From Taxawa tesnikishii (nom. ined.) (taxonomy: Eukaryota > Ascomycota > Dothideomycetes > Dothideales): a stretch of 64,000 bases of DNA. The notes beneath the pieces were generated by a model. That model was not told the DNA's origin. It saw nothing but the letters and a program-made list of their open reading frames with translations, and did no database searches. Positions 35,989 through 47,414 of this stretch are shown one piece after another. The translations under genes and the position numbers were made by a program. The stretch lies in the NCBI GenBank assembly GCA_030247885.1, contig JAPDRO010000016.1, positions 1 through 64,000 on the forward strand, written 5' to 3'. Position 1 is the first letter of the stretch, and the number at the start of each line of letters is the position of its first letter.

Positions 35989-36767
35989 ATGGTCTACCGC
36001 GCAAGCCTTCTTCTGCTCGCCTCCGCCGCTGGCGTTGGCCTTGTCGCCGCTCAGGACAGTGTCCGCTTTGGGCCGTATTTCTCGCTCGGCGCCACAACCT
36101 CGTACATCGTGGAAGCCGAGACCACCATTTACCCCGGAAAGACACCCAGCCCTCAGCAGGCGCGCCTTGCTCTGTGGCCCGGCATGGGCACCGATGCGGG
36201 CGACCTCATCCAGACCATTGTGTTGTCGTCGACCGACGCCGAAGCCGTGAACTGCGGCGGCAAGCCCAGGGTCGCCGGCGAATGGTGCGTGTTCGCCAGC
36301 GCGCTGCAAGATGGCACTCAAGTGGACGGGGTCACGTACCCGGTGACCGCCACGCAGGGCGCGACCATCAACTACAAGTACGATGCGACCACCGGCAACA
36401 CCACCCAGACCGTCAGCGTTGGCGGAAAGGCGGTCTCGGAGCTGTCAACCAAGTCTGGAAGGGCCATCGGCTGGGGCACCGCCGTCGAATGCCAGGATCA
36501 GTGCTCCGGCATCGTCAATGCGCACAGTAAGTTCTCGGCCATTTCCTTCTTGGAACTTCCCTACATTGTAATATTCCATGGACTGACGTGGCCCGCCCCC
36601 TATGCACAGCGTACGAGAACACGACCATCGTTCTTGCTGCCGTAGATACAAAGTTCGCCTCTACTCTCGCCAAGAACGAAGCCACTGGTACTCTCGTGAC
36701 GACCGATAACAAAACCTTCAAGGTCTCCAAGATCAGCATCCAACAGAGCGACTTCGCCGCCGTGTGA
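35989..36767 (+). CDS. small secreted protein, unknown function
   Basis: Two exons (35989-36526, 36610-36767) give 231 residues; the intron is 83 nt (GTAAGT...CACAG), phase 1. A clear signal peptide (RASLLLLASAAGVGLVAA) is followed by QDSVRFGPYFSLGATTSY. The mature part has two Cys pairs (VNCGGKPRVAGEWC and VECQDQC), a GWGTAVEC motif and several Asn-Xaa-Thr sites. Codon use is strongly GC3-biased, suggesting high expression, and a TATA box and C/T leader precede it. The beta-rich, Cys-paired pattern recalls fungal concanavalin-like secreted proteins, but no catalytic residue can be assigned. No GPI signal is evident. Confidence 0.82.
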
Positions 36768-36979
36768 GCGCATCGATGACAGCGTCAAGAGGGGCGATGA
36801 GAGGGTAGCTGGTTTTCCGTCTTGATGTTGGCTTTTTTGTCCGCAGTATGCGAATGAGAAAACTTTGCGTCTAAGTAACCCTCTCCATCCCGGGATTTCC
36901 TCAGAGATCTAGTGCTCCCAACCTTCAACGTGACCTGATTGCGCAAGCCGTCCCTGGTAGATGGGCCCCTCAAAGCCAC

Positions 36980-39900
36980 TCACATCTTGTCCCGGTAGAC
37001 CTCACCTGTTAACTTGATCTCCAACTCCTGATCCTTACCTCTCCCCTCCTTCTCCAGCTTCCTCACCAGCGGCAGCACCTCGTCGCCAAACTGCTTGATT
37101 TCCTCCTCGTAGTGCAGGAACGCCGTCAGTAGAACATCCACCCCAAGACTCTTGAGCAACAGAATCCTGTCCGCAATCTGGTCCTTGGTGCCGATCAACC
37201 TGGTCTTGAAGCCGTCATTGTACTGCACCAGATCCTCGAACTTGGAGTTTGCCCACATGCCCGTCTTGTTCGCCGTGCTGGCGCCCGCGTTCTGCACCTG
37301 CTGCCGGAACCCCTCGACCGCTTCCGCGTCGGCTTTGCCCTGGATCTCCTGCAGCACGCGGACCGCTTCGGCCTCCGTGTCGCGGCAGATGACGAACCCG
37401 TTCAGCGCGAACTTGACTTTGCCTTCCCTCCCCGCCTTCTTCGCGCGCTCCTTCACGTCTCGGATCTGCGCCTGGAAGCCCTCGAGCGTGTTCCCGTTCA
37501 TGAAGTAGTAGTCGGAGACCTGTGCCGCGTTCTCTCTGGCGTCGTCGGAATTGCCGCCCTGGAAGATCTCCGGGTGCGGTCGGTCGGGTAGGACGAGGGG
37601 TTTGGGCTTCAGGGGTAGTCGTGGAACTGGTAGAAGTCGCCGCTGAAGCTGAACTTTTCGGTCGTCCAGATGCCCCGCAGGCAGGCGATGAATTCGCGTG
37701 AGCGACGGTAGCGCTCGCTGTGGTCTAGCCACCATTGGCCGATGCTGGTGAATTCGGCCTTGAACCAGCCGGATACGACATTCACGGCTATGCGGCCGGA
37801 GGAGTAGTGGTCCTGGTCCGTGGCGGTTAAAAGGGGAGGGGACGCATGCATGCAGGGGGTGGAGATGGGAACGTACGATGGATGCGATCTGCTTGGCCGC
37901 TACGGCGGGATTCCAAGGACCGGGGAGTAGTGCAGCAATGAGCTTGAGTCTCTCCGTGGAGTGCAATAGAGCTTGACTGAAAGAGACGGGCTCATGCTGG
38001 TTGTCGGCGCCGTACTAGACAAACCACGACATGTGTCAGCCGATGTTCCAACGCTCTCCGAAAGGAGCGAAAAGCACAAAAAGGGAGGGGTTAAAGAAAC
38101 CATGTCTTTGTGGTACTGGTACTCACCCCAGCCATGAATCGAATCTGGCTCAATGCATACTCGAACCCAACCCTCTCCGCTGTTTTAGCATACCGCTGGT
38201 TGCTCTTGAGATCCCAGTTCGTCCTCTGCGGGATCTTCGAAATCACCAACCCACCCGACACGTTCGGTACCCAGTACGCGAACTTGATACGATCCGGGTC
38301 AGCATTGAGGCGGTCCGCATACGCAAGCCCGTCCTCCTCGATTCCGTCCACTCCGTTAGTAATGGGTGTTTCGGGAGCGCTGTTCTGACTTGCCGTGGCC
38401 GGGACCGGCACCACAAGCCTCTTCCCACTGATCTCGCCATTGCGCATGCGGTCGAGTGCGGCGTTGATGCCGGCGAGCCCACCGTCTGCGATGTCGACGC
38501 GCGGCATCTTGAGTGTGTTTGCGAGCAGCAACGCCTCGAGCCATCGCATCAATGTCTCACCCACCACCGGCGCCTCGTGGAACAGCTTGATCGGAAGTTT
38601 GTGGTGCACAACGCCCTCCTTCACCTCCTTAGGCAGGCCGGTCAGCCCGAGCAGGTGCGCTCGGGGCCCTGAACTGGTCTGCGGTAACGCTTTTGTAAAA
38701 AGCTTGCAGACTCCTTGCCCACTATGTCAATGGCGAAGCGCAGCTGGCCGCGCGTGACAGCACGGAGGACCTCGATGGCACGGCCTGTGTCAAACTTGTC
38801 AATGAGCAGGTCCGCGCCCAGTTCCGCCAGTCGGGCGCCGTGCTTCGCCACGTCCGCGACGGCAGCGACGCGCAGACCAGCAAGTTTGGCCAGCTGCAAC
38901 GCAAAGAAGCCGGACGTCGATGATACTGTGGCTGGATCAGTATTCTCCTTGCTCCATCACGCGTTTGGGGAAGGTCACTCACCACCCCAAATAGCCACCC
39001 ATTCGCCAGGTCGCGGCCTCTCCTCCTCTCTGATGCCGCGGAAAACCTCCTCTCGCACATCCTCCGGGACCTCTTTCTCCTTGAGCCCACGCGCCAAGCC
39101 GAGCAGATCCGTCTCCGGCGCCTGCGCGAGGCTCTTGAAATCAACACCCAGCGAGACACCCAGTGCGATACTCGCCGCTACGAACGCGACCCCAACTGCC
39201 GCGCCCTCCTCCACCGAAGCCGTGCTCGGCAAGCGCGCAACGTTATACCCCGTCGTGACCAGGTACTCCTGATATGCCGCCTTCCTCACGTCTCTGTAGT
39301 CCGTGCTGGGGCCGAAGACGACGTCGCCCTGTTTGACCCTGGGCTCACCATCAGCTCGTCCGTCATTGCGTTCCGGACCCTTGACGACGATCCCGGCAAA
39401 GTCGCGCCCGTTGATCCAAGGATAGCTGGGCTGTCCGAATCCGTAATCCACGCCCTTCCAGTCCACAGGGTTGAGTCCGATGGCCAGGACTTGGACCAGG
39501 ATCTCATCGTCGCCAGTCACTAGAGGGAGCGAGGCACCGCGCTCGAGGGTATATTTCTGACGCGGGCCATGCAGACGAAGGAGCGATTGCTGTGGGTGTG
39601 GGAGTTTGAGAAATGGAGAGGAGGTAGTCGGCGACTCCGAGATGCCATTGAGGTTGCCGTGCTCTTGCCCTTTTGCAGGTCCGGCCCCAGATTCGCCCTG
39701 CTTGCTTCGACCCGGTGGAGAAAGTAGAGAAGAGTGAGCGCTTGCACCGTTCGTCGAGACGTCTCGCTGCCGTTCACAGTCGTGATCCGGCCTGAGTGAG
39801 AGGAACGGCGTTCCGGAAATCACACTCGGCATCGTCTCTTCACCCCCTTTAGGAACGAAACACAATCTATTCAACTGCTCTGTCTCGCGCAAATGCTTGC

Positions 39901-40021
39901 TTCGGTGGTCCCAGCTTGCCAATCGGCTCAAAGACGAATCACCTGAGAGGGCTCGCACAATGTATCTCAGCAAGAAGAACAAACACAGCAAAGCGACATA
40001 GGCTTGCAGAAGCGACAGCAT
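36980..40021 (-). CDS. fusion: membrane-anchored MDR oxidoreductase joined to SfnG-type flavin monooxygenase
   Basis: Four exons (38983-40021, 38127-38925, 37877-38015, 36980-37812; introns 57, 111 and 64 nt) give about 936 residues. Order: hydrophobic anchor (6-24); low-complexity linker; medium-chain dehydrogenase (GroES-like part with VLAIGLNPVDWK and WINGRDFAGIV, Rossmann part from GVSSTSGFFALQLAKLAG) closing with GEISGKRLVVPV (about 515). About 40 residues later, in the same frame and with no Met between, IKFAYWVPNVSGGLVISKI opens an FMNH2-dependent luciferase-fold monooxygenase like bacterial dimethylsulfone monooxygenase SfnG; QHEPVSF, LLPGPWNPAVAAKQ, GRIAVNVVSGW and PEIFQGGNSDDA follow. 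Conserved frame needs single-base changes at 38697-38701 (T/A run), 37980-37983 and 37612-37615. Likely role: sulfur scavenging from sulfones/sulfonates; the MDR substrate is unknown. Confidence 0.75.
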
Positions 40022-40747
40022 CAGCGCTGGCTTGCGACGACCTTACATGATTATAAGATGGGTTGGTTTGTGAGAGCACGTATGCACGATCGACAATGAG
40101 GTGCTTTGGTATGCACTCAATGCCTGCAGTAGCATGCAATGGCGTGCTCGACCCCGCCCATGTGCCCATGTTGAAGGATATCGCACGCGCGCCTCTGAAC
40201 GTGGTTGTTTCCATCTATGCCGTATATCCGAGGGATCTTGAGTGCGGGGAACGGCCACTGCCATTGGTGCGTGTCCGGACGAGATTCATATGTTTGTCCC
40301 TCTGTGTTGCAGAAGGGGAGTATTTTGCTTGACGAGTTCGTCACCTTGTTGATATAGATTAGATGAGATGCCATAACGCCATTGGCCAGGTTTCCCGGCA
40401 TTGCCTGGGGGGTTCACGACTTTTTCAAAAACAAAAAAGAAAGGCATGGATGGTAAACTCATGGCAGGTTAGGATCAAGGAAGAACAAGGGTTCAGCATT
40501 AGAAGAGAGAGAAGTCGCAGTTTCTCAATAGAGGTGATGCTATGTAACCGACTCAATAACAACCATCAGCCCGTACCGAAGAACACCTTCCACCGTCGCC
40601 GTTGGTATCTTGCAAATCATTGACTCATGACAAAAGGAACAGAAGGCCAGCCGCTGCGAAATCCCACTCTCACATGTCCCGAAACGCCGTTGTCTTAGTG
40701 ATCGTCATGTGCTTCCCCATACATCTTCCATTCTCAACCGGCACCTT
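40022..40747. other. intergenic, no gene seen
   Basis: 700 bases between the fusion gene start and the stop of the FYVE-RING gene. Only short ORFs; presumed promoter and 3' flank. Confidence 0.5.
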
Positions 40748-42190
40748 TCAGTCATGCAACTGGTGAGTAGGACAGGTGCCGTATCCTTTCGTGTCCCACC
40801 ATCCACGGATGCACGCGCGATGAAACTTGCACAAGCACTCCAACCTTCCCATCTCATCGCCAGGCTGAAACTCCTCGAAGCAGATGATGCATTCCTGCGG
40901 CTCGCCGTTCTCGTTGAAGCAGTCCTTCTCGGTCGCGTGGTAGACGAGCATGCGCTGGCGGTTCGTGTGCGCGCGAGGACGGCCCTGAGGCGCAGCAGGG
41001 GTAGGCTGAGAGGAGGAAGAGGCTTGCAAGGACGATGCTGACGGTGCTGCCCTCGCGGCTGACGGGTCCGCTGCGGGCCGAGAGGGTTGTGCTACGGCTT
41101 GGCTGGGTGAACCTGTCGAGGGTCCGGCGAAACCGAAGTGGTTCTCGAGACAGGACATGACGTGGCGTTCGCGCGCTTCGCTGGTGCCATCGGAAGTGAA
41201 GGGCGGTTCGCGCGTGCCGCAGACGGGGCACTCGTTCTCCTCGTCCCGGCGCGAGACAGGAGGTTGGTCACTTGTGGTACGTAGTATGGCGGCCTCGCTA
41301 TGGCGGTGCGGACGACGCGTTGGCATCGTGGATGGAGGAGGCCGGGGAGATGGAGTTGGCCTGGACCCAATTTGACCGTCTTCGCCGGACGTGTCTTCGG
41401 ACGCAGATGGGGAGTAGACCAACTCGCGAAACGCGCCATGAAGTCCCTGTCATTCTCTCCTGGCAGGGGCCCCGTGTTGAGTGGATGATCCGGATGGCTC
41501 CAAGCAGCTGTCGCTGCGTCGTTTGGCCTTGGACCACTTCCTATGGGAGGAAGCTGCGCCAGCCGCCGTACATGGTCCGCGTCATTCTCCCTTGAGCGCT
41601 GCGCAGGTCTAGGTACATATGCGGGCTCCTGTCGTAGACGACGCGCTTGAAGGTAGCTTGCCGTAGACATGGCGTTGTTCTGATGCGGTGCCGACTGTGA
41701 CTGGTCGGGCTGTGGAGTGTACGGCGTGCGCTGCTCACCGTAGCGAGATGCCGTCATGTTCCTTGGGCGAGAAACAGCGGCCTGGGGTTGTGCATGAGTT
41801 TGAGCCGGATGAGGAAGGCCGGCACGTGATGGTGGAAGAGCCGGTGAGGGTTGCTGGCTGTACTGAGGAGGAGGGCCCGGATTGGGATCTGGTACACAAG
41901 GGTTGCAGACTCGAACTGTTTCACCTCCGCCAAGTGCAGGATTGTCGCCAAACTCGGAGGAAGAGTGTTCGTGAGCGTGCCGCGTGCCTTCTTGATAGAG
42001 CGCGATAAACGGGTCTGGCGGCCTCACGATGTACTGCCTCGGAATGGTGATGCGGTGAGGCGAGCAGCTTGCACATACCAAGCGGCCGCATCTCCTGCAG
42101 TGATGGCGTCTGTTCAAGAAGGAGAATGGCTGTCCGCAGACGGAGCAGTTGGAGAGCTCATCGTCCGGCTGCCAGCGGGGAGGACGATCT
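40748..42190 (-). CDS. PIB1: FYVE and RING finger ubiquitin ligase (Pib1-like)
   Basis: The N-terminal FYVE zinc finger has its signatures: WQPDDELSNCSVC, then RRHHCRRCGRLVCASC, then VRVCNPC, eight cysteines binding two zincs and a basic RRHHCRRCG patch for phosphatidylinositol 3-phosphate. A long Pro/Gln-rich linker follows. The C-terminus (ending 40748) has ENECPVCGTREPP and a RING-H2-like finger, ECIICFEEFQPGD, CLCKFHRACIRGWW, TCPTH. This is the architecture of yeast Pib1, an endosome/vacuole E3 ligase. The two halves are in different frames, joined if one G is added near 41424 (giving RFAELVYSPSASED). The true start is unresolved: the frame stays open upstream of the FYVE domain without an ATG, so a 5' exon or another shift is likely. 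Neighbour of the FLC-like gene on the same strand. Confidence 0.8.
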
Positions 42191-42780
42191 CTCCCTGCGA
42201 AGAAACCGACATGGGGGCAACAACTGCGAACAGGAGAAACGGATCCACACAGCTTTTCGAGCCTGATGAGAGTGAATGCTGGTTGTAGAGGACTGTGCCG
42301 GAACAGTCTAGGGTCAAGGTACTGATTGCACTATCAAGCTTAGGTGCAACGCCACCAAAACTGCCGAGAGCGACCGGCTTTTCGGCTTCTCAACCGAGAG
42401 TCACGCCGACCCGAGATCGTCTGTCTACATGGTCGGGAGGGTATGCACGAGTACATATTGCAGACGACTCTCATGGTAATGCTCGAGAACAGCACCTATC
42501 GTCCTACATGCTTCGGGTTGTCGTGGTCAATACAAGAACTTTCTATTCGTGACCTAGAACTACAGCAAGTGAAGCAATTCATGACCGTGAACGCCTCGCT
42601 CAAAGATGCATTTTTGCTTATCCCATCCACCCGTTTCCAGATATCTCATCTCAGTCCTCAAATACACAGTGTCCCAGACCTATTGGACGCCATTTTGTGC
42701 AACATGGACAATCGACACCTTTCACGTCCACCAATCCGCGTTCGTCACCATCACAAATCAAGAGCGGCCCGGGCCGGAAC
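42191..42780. other. intergenic between FYVE-RING and FLC-like genes
   Basis: About 590 bases; may contain the missing 5' exon of the FYVE-RING gene near 42200-42330, where the frame remains open. Nothing else recognised. Confidence 0.5.
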
Positions 42781-45700
42781 TTACTCGAGCGTCAAGGTCC
42801 GCTCGCTCCGCGAAGAACTGAGAAACTCTGCCTTGCGGCCCTCTGCATGGTGACCGGATTCGAACATGCTGTCGCCGGTGAGGTAGTGCTGGACTTCGCC
42901 TGTACTAGTCGGCCTTTCCCTGTCCTGCCAGGGTCGTCGGCCTACATCAGCAGGTCCAGCCTCAGTCTCCATAGCCGGTGGAAGGTAATTTACTCCCTGG
43001 CTCGGCGTCCGACGATTGCTCTTCGGCGGAACGGTTGGTTCAGCGCCTTGTTCCATACTCTGATCCCGAGAGCTGCCCCGGCCGTGGTTTGATGCGAGGG
43101 ACGGTCGAGAGAGCGGTAACTGGATGCTGCCGGTCCGAGAGATGGGCTTTAGGAAAGGAGGTGACGAGGCTGTTGCTTTGACGGGGGACACGCGACCGCT
43201 GACTGACTCCTCGTCCGAGTCGTACGTCCCGTCGAGCTGTGCTGGCCCTTTGCCACGAGATCTCTGTTCATGCTCTATAGGGCTGACTGCTCCTGAACGC
43301 TCGGCACCGCCGTAGGCTTGCGGGTCGGGTGAGTCCAGGTACGGCGGATAGGTCATGGGTGGTGAGGTTTGCAGTTCTTGTCCTTCATCTTCAGGACCCT
43401 TGCGCATCATATCTGGCGGCATGCGCGAGCTTCGAACGACCTCGAAGCCTTTGCCTTTGTCTTTGCTCTTGCCGCCCACGAGACGCTGGAACCAAGATGT
43501 AGCATTGGAGACGGGGCCCATAGGATCAGCGGGACCTGTCTTCAGCTTTCGCGCCGGTGTGTTGGACAATGCGGGACCTCGGACGCCGTAGTAGAAATCG
43601 ACTTCTCTAACAGCATAATCGGTCTTGTTGCGCGGGTCGTGAAGGTCAGGATCCGAGTCACCGCGGCTGTGGCGAAGATAGGCTGGTACGGGGGTTCCTG
43701 CACCGGAGAAGGATGGGCCCTCGCCACTGTCTTTGCACCGGCGGAATTGTCTGGAGAATCTTGATAAGGGTCCTTGCCCCAGTCGCCGCTTGTAGAATGA
43801 CGACTCCTGGCTCCAGGCGTATATGGATCCATGGTGGCACGTCGTTGACGTGGAGGGCGATAATAGGGGTCAGCCAGCGGTTGCTCCGTTTTGAGTCCCA
43901 ATACAGGTCTCTTTCCAGAAGACCCCTGTGCGGATCCCGTCGCGCTCGGAAGATAGGTGAATGCGCCTTGCGTTGATCCAGGTGTCTCCTGACTCGGGCT
44001 AAGCACGTACTCACCAGCCTGGCTGAATTGGTCAAACGCACTCATGCGATGCTCTTGCAAGTGCTGGTTAATCAGCATCTGGGAGCTGGCGCTCAGGCTA
44101 CGAGACCGGCCGCCTAACAGCTGAATCGATTTTGCGTCAGAGTCGTTCGCAAGAATGGCAGCATCCGAGGTCATGCTGCCCGGCCGGCCAGTTGAGCGTC
44201 CGGGTTGGTGTTGCTGTCGCTTCTGAAGCTGGCGCCAGCCGTACGAAATGAGACCGCCTCGTTGAGCGCCATATTGAGGATCGCCACCGGCACCAGCCAT
44301 GCGAGCGCCAACCTCGATAAGAGTTTGGATTGCGTTCATGAAGAAACCAAAGATGAGCACGATGGCGTGCAGAAGAAGAATGGCATATCCGATCCATCCC
44401 TTCGGAGCTTCGGTAACTCCCAGAGAAGGTACAAACGCAACCATTAGAAGAATGGCTACCAGGCGTGCCGACGCAAAGAAAGTGTGGTATATGTTCATGT
44501 GAGTGGGTGAATGAAAGGGCCGGAAGGCGTTGAGGGTGAGTATTAGAATTACTTCGCAGATGGCCAGAATTACCAGTTGCGCGATTCCTGATGGTTGGAC
44601 CGCGCCGATGGCGACGCCACGCATGAACGTGAGCACCGCCGGAATGAGGGCAAACGGCGCTGCTTCATCCGAATAAGTGTTGTATAGGGAACCGTAGAGA
44701 AGAACAGTCGGAAGGTCGTCGAAGAGGTGAGAGCGTGGCTTTGTACGGAAAATGACGTGGAGGATCCAAGCTGCGAAGACGATGATGGCCAGGAGCAGAA
44801 CGACTGCCATGACAACTACCACTGCAGGGGAACGAGGCGCGACTACCAACTGGTACATCGAAAGTGCGACGATTGGCAGGAGGAAGTAGTTGAAGACAAT
44901 CCTCACAACCATGCCAGCACTCAACGGCCAGTTCTTCCGGCGCAAATCTTCTTCCATAGTGTTGGAAATTTGTCGGTACATCCAGCGCATGAAGAATCCG
45001 AATTGACAGAGCGCAACAGCCGCCGCAGCGATGACCACCAGCCAGACGGCCATACAGGCCCAAATGTCCCTGGCGGCATGCATTCCAACCAACTGGCTCA
45101 TCCGCGTCATGCCGTACGTGCCATTGGTAACGTAGATACCGTCCATGAGTGACTGGGTGCCATTGCCGTACGAGACGAAGCTCTCGTTGAGCTGCAAAGC
45201 AGCCCAGCTTGCTTGACTTGTCGCGGGTTGGTAGTATCCCGGGTAGCTCAGCGTCAGAGCGCCGGTTAGGAAGATGAACTGTATGTACTGAAGGCAGTCG
45301 CCAAACCCTGGAGTAACGAGCCGCAGGAGATCCTGATCCCTTCCGTAGTTCGTGGTCCACTTGAAGGGATCCGTAGAGCCCCACGGACTGTAGACGGCAG
45401 CCGCGACTGTGGCAAGAGCGACCAGTATGAGAACCACCGCAGGCAGGTATGTCAACAGCCCTGATATAGTCTTTCCCAGGTCCGGTGTAATGTTCGCCGA
45501 CACACATAAAAGATCCGGCGCCCCTTTATCTCCCGATTGTATTCTTATGGTCGTAGCAAATGTGCTAAACGCGTACGAACTGTAAAAGTCGTGCGCGACT
45601 GTGAAGGCGGACAGGCTATACGGGTCGGAGAGGTTTCCGTTGAACGAAGGGCTTAGAGGGCAGGAGCCGTTGATTGTCGACTGGCAGAAACGAGTGGCGG

Positions 45701-46115
45701 GTGCATCCCAGGCATCGTACGTCAGGACAGCGTAACGCTGGAACATGGTCGAGTACTTGTTGTTCGTGGGACTAACGTCCACAATCTTGCCAAAGGTGCT
45801 GTTCGGATCGCTCCACGATGGGTCGTCTGGCGGAGGGTAGTCGCCAACAGTAGTCTGTCCCGAGACGTTGCCATAGATGGTGATGTTGAGATTGTGGCTC
45901 TTCTGCTTTGTATCGAAGCGGGTGTAGAAGAACTCGGGTACGAACTGCAACTGCAACGGATTCGAGTTGAGGATTTCCGGGTCGAGGCAGTTCTCGAAAC
46001 TGATGAAGGCAGCGTCCGATGTCTGGCCCAGAATCAGCAGGAGGGTCAGCAGTAGCAGCGTGGACAGGCGCCACGCGGGCTTGCTGTTTGGTGTCATAGC
46101 CCGCTGCCACGCCAT
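42781..46115 (-). CDS. TRP/FLC-like membrane channel protein
   Basis: From ATG 46115, single exon, about 1,110 residues. A signal peptide (LLLLTLLLILGQTSDA) leads to a lumenal ML-like TRP_N domain with FENCLDP, many Asn-Xaa-Ser/Thr sites and paired Cys. About nine membrane helices follow, from LLTYLPAVVLILVALATVA to GYAILLLHAIVLIFGFFM, with the RDIWACMAVWL and LNAFRPFHSPTHMNIYH loops typical of the family. The last 450 residues are a disordered Ser/Pro-rich cytosolic tail. Yeast FLC proteins and S. pombe Pkd2 share this plan; they act in ER/plasma membrane, haem/FAD transport, calcium signalling and wall integrity. The frame breaks at a five-G run (43690-43694); six would join EPPVPAYLRHSRGDSD to the tail, so the break is probably a base-calling error. 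Confidence 0.85.
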
Positions 46116-46233
46116 GGGCACTGTGATGCTGCGCGGTTTGACAGTAGTAGCAGCAGCATCAGCGAGCGCAACGGAGCGGACTTCCAGTGTTGGGGGTCGC
46201 GGTGACGGACTCTTGCGTGGTCGCGTTGACAGA

Positions 46234-46276
46234 GGAACAGGAACGGGAACGGGAACGGGAACGGGAACAGGAACAG
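46234..46276. repeat. GGAACG/GGAACA hexamer microsatellite
   Basis: About seven tandem copies, the central ones perfect, 120 bases upstream of the FLC-like start. Confidence 0.85.
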
Positions 46277-46291
46277 CGAGCGGGTTGCGGG

Positions 46292-46333
46292 TTTGCGGTT
46301 TGCGGTTTGCGGTTTGCGGTTTGCGGTTTGCGG
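46292..46333. repeat. TTTGCGG heptamer array
   Basis: Six perfect tandem copies of a seven-base unit, with one degenerate copy on each side. The unit is not a known telomere repeat. Confidence 0.9.
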
Positions 46334-46650
46334 GTTGCTGGTTGCACTCTCGCTCTTCCAGAAAATAGCCTTCGACAAGGGTCCTCGATCCGAGGCCTGC
46401 AGAGCTGCAGAGTCAGGCTCGTATTTCGGAGGCCAAGCCCCTACCAACGCAGGACAAGGACAAGGTGTGAGGTACGACAATAGAAACACGCGTTTGCTGA
46501 GATGCGTGTAATCCGTAATGTAATCGGTCAGCCGGAGAGATGTTGTGCACGTCACGCTATTCTGTTGCCGTTGTCTGGCAAAGGGCGGCGGCACAGGCTT
46601 ATGCAATGCTAGGCTGGGATAGCTTTCGATGCCCTAGGGGAAACGGTGCA

Positions 46651-46684
46651 ACGAAAAACGAAAACGAAACGAAACGAAACGAAA
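46651..46684. repeat. ACGAA pentamer tract
   Basis: Imperfect tandem ACGAA/ACGAAA units. Confidence 0.7.
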
Positions 46685-47414
46685 TCCCAAAACCCCATCA
46701 TCGTGTCTTGAGCGCTTGGTTTTCTTGTTTGTACAGCCAGCGAACGACATCCCTGCAAATAATCCTGCAGCTAATCCATCGTAGGCGTCACGATAGCCAC
46801 GGGAGCCACGAGATGGCGGTTTCAGCTTCTGCGCCCTGAACTCCTTTTGGCCCTCATGACGTTAATCCCTCTACGGAATCTATAACGAGTGCAGTTATTC
46901 GCCAGAAAATCGTTGGAGGCGAGACCTTTCGTTGGTCAGATCCCAAAGCTCCTCGGAGTATGCAGGATATGTACACATTCCTTCTCGACTGAAAGTCCGC
47001 GTGGATAAGATACAATCACCCATGTACAGGAGAGCGTTGCACTCTACGTCCGCAGTACTTCAGTTGCTGCGCTGCATGTAAGCGAAGCGGCCTTCTTCAT
47101 TCAAGGTGGCTTTGAGGAAACACCTGCTCTACTCTGAACGCTGTCTGTTCGGTGCGAGGGGCTAAGGATTCACAGTACTCGGAACCTCGTCCAAGCACCC
47201 GACACTCACCTGTTGGCGCAACGTTCATTGGTGAACAGCGACTCTGCTCCATCGCGTCGGCGATCTGTATCACGCTTGCTATAAGAGGATCTGACAACGA
47301 AAATGTCGCGTGCTCACACACAATCGACAGCGTCTATAGAAACCAAGCATTCAAACCCCTGCAACCTCATTCGCCAGCGCTATAGACCTCCCAAGCCCGT
47401 GCTCATGTCGTTCT

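Larger units (their letters stand above)
46116..47414. other. intergenic with simple repeats
   Basis: 1.3 kb upstream of the FLC-like gene, holding three microsatellites and no supported gene. Presumed FLC promoter and leader in the first few hundred bases. Confidence 0.55.

Noticed and set aside
44665-45507. 280-codon ORF inside the FLC-like gene
   Set aside because: Same-strand shadow in another frame of a gene with clear membrane helices.
46292-46333. TTTGCGG array as CRISPR or telomere repeat
   Set aside because: Units are contiguous with no spacers, and the motif is not the fungal TTAGGG telomere repeat.
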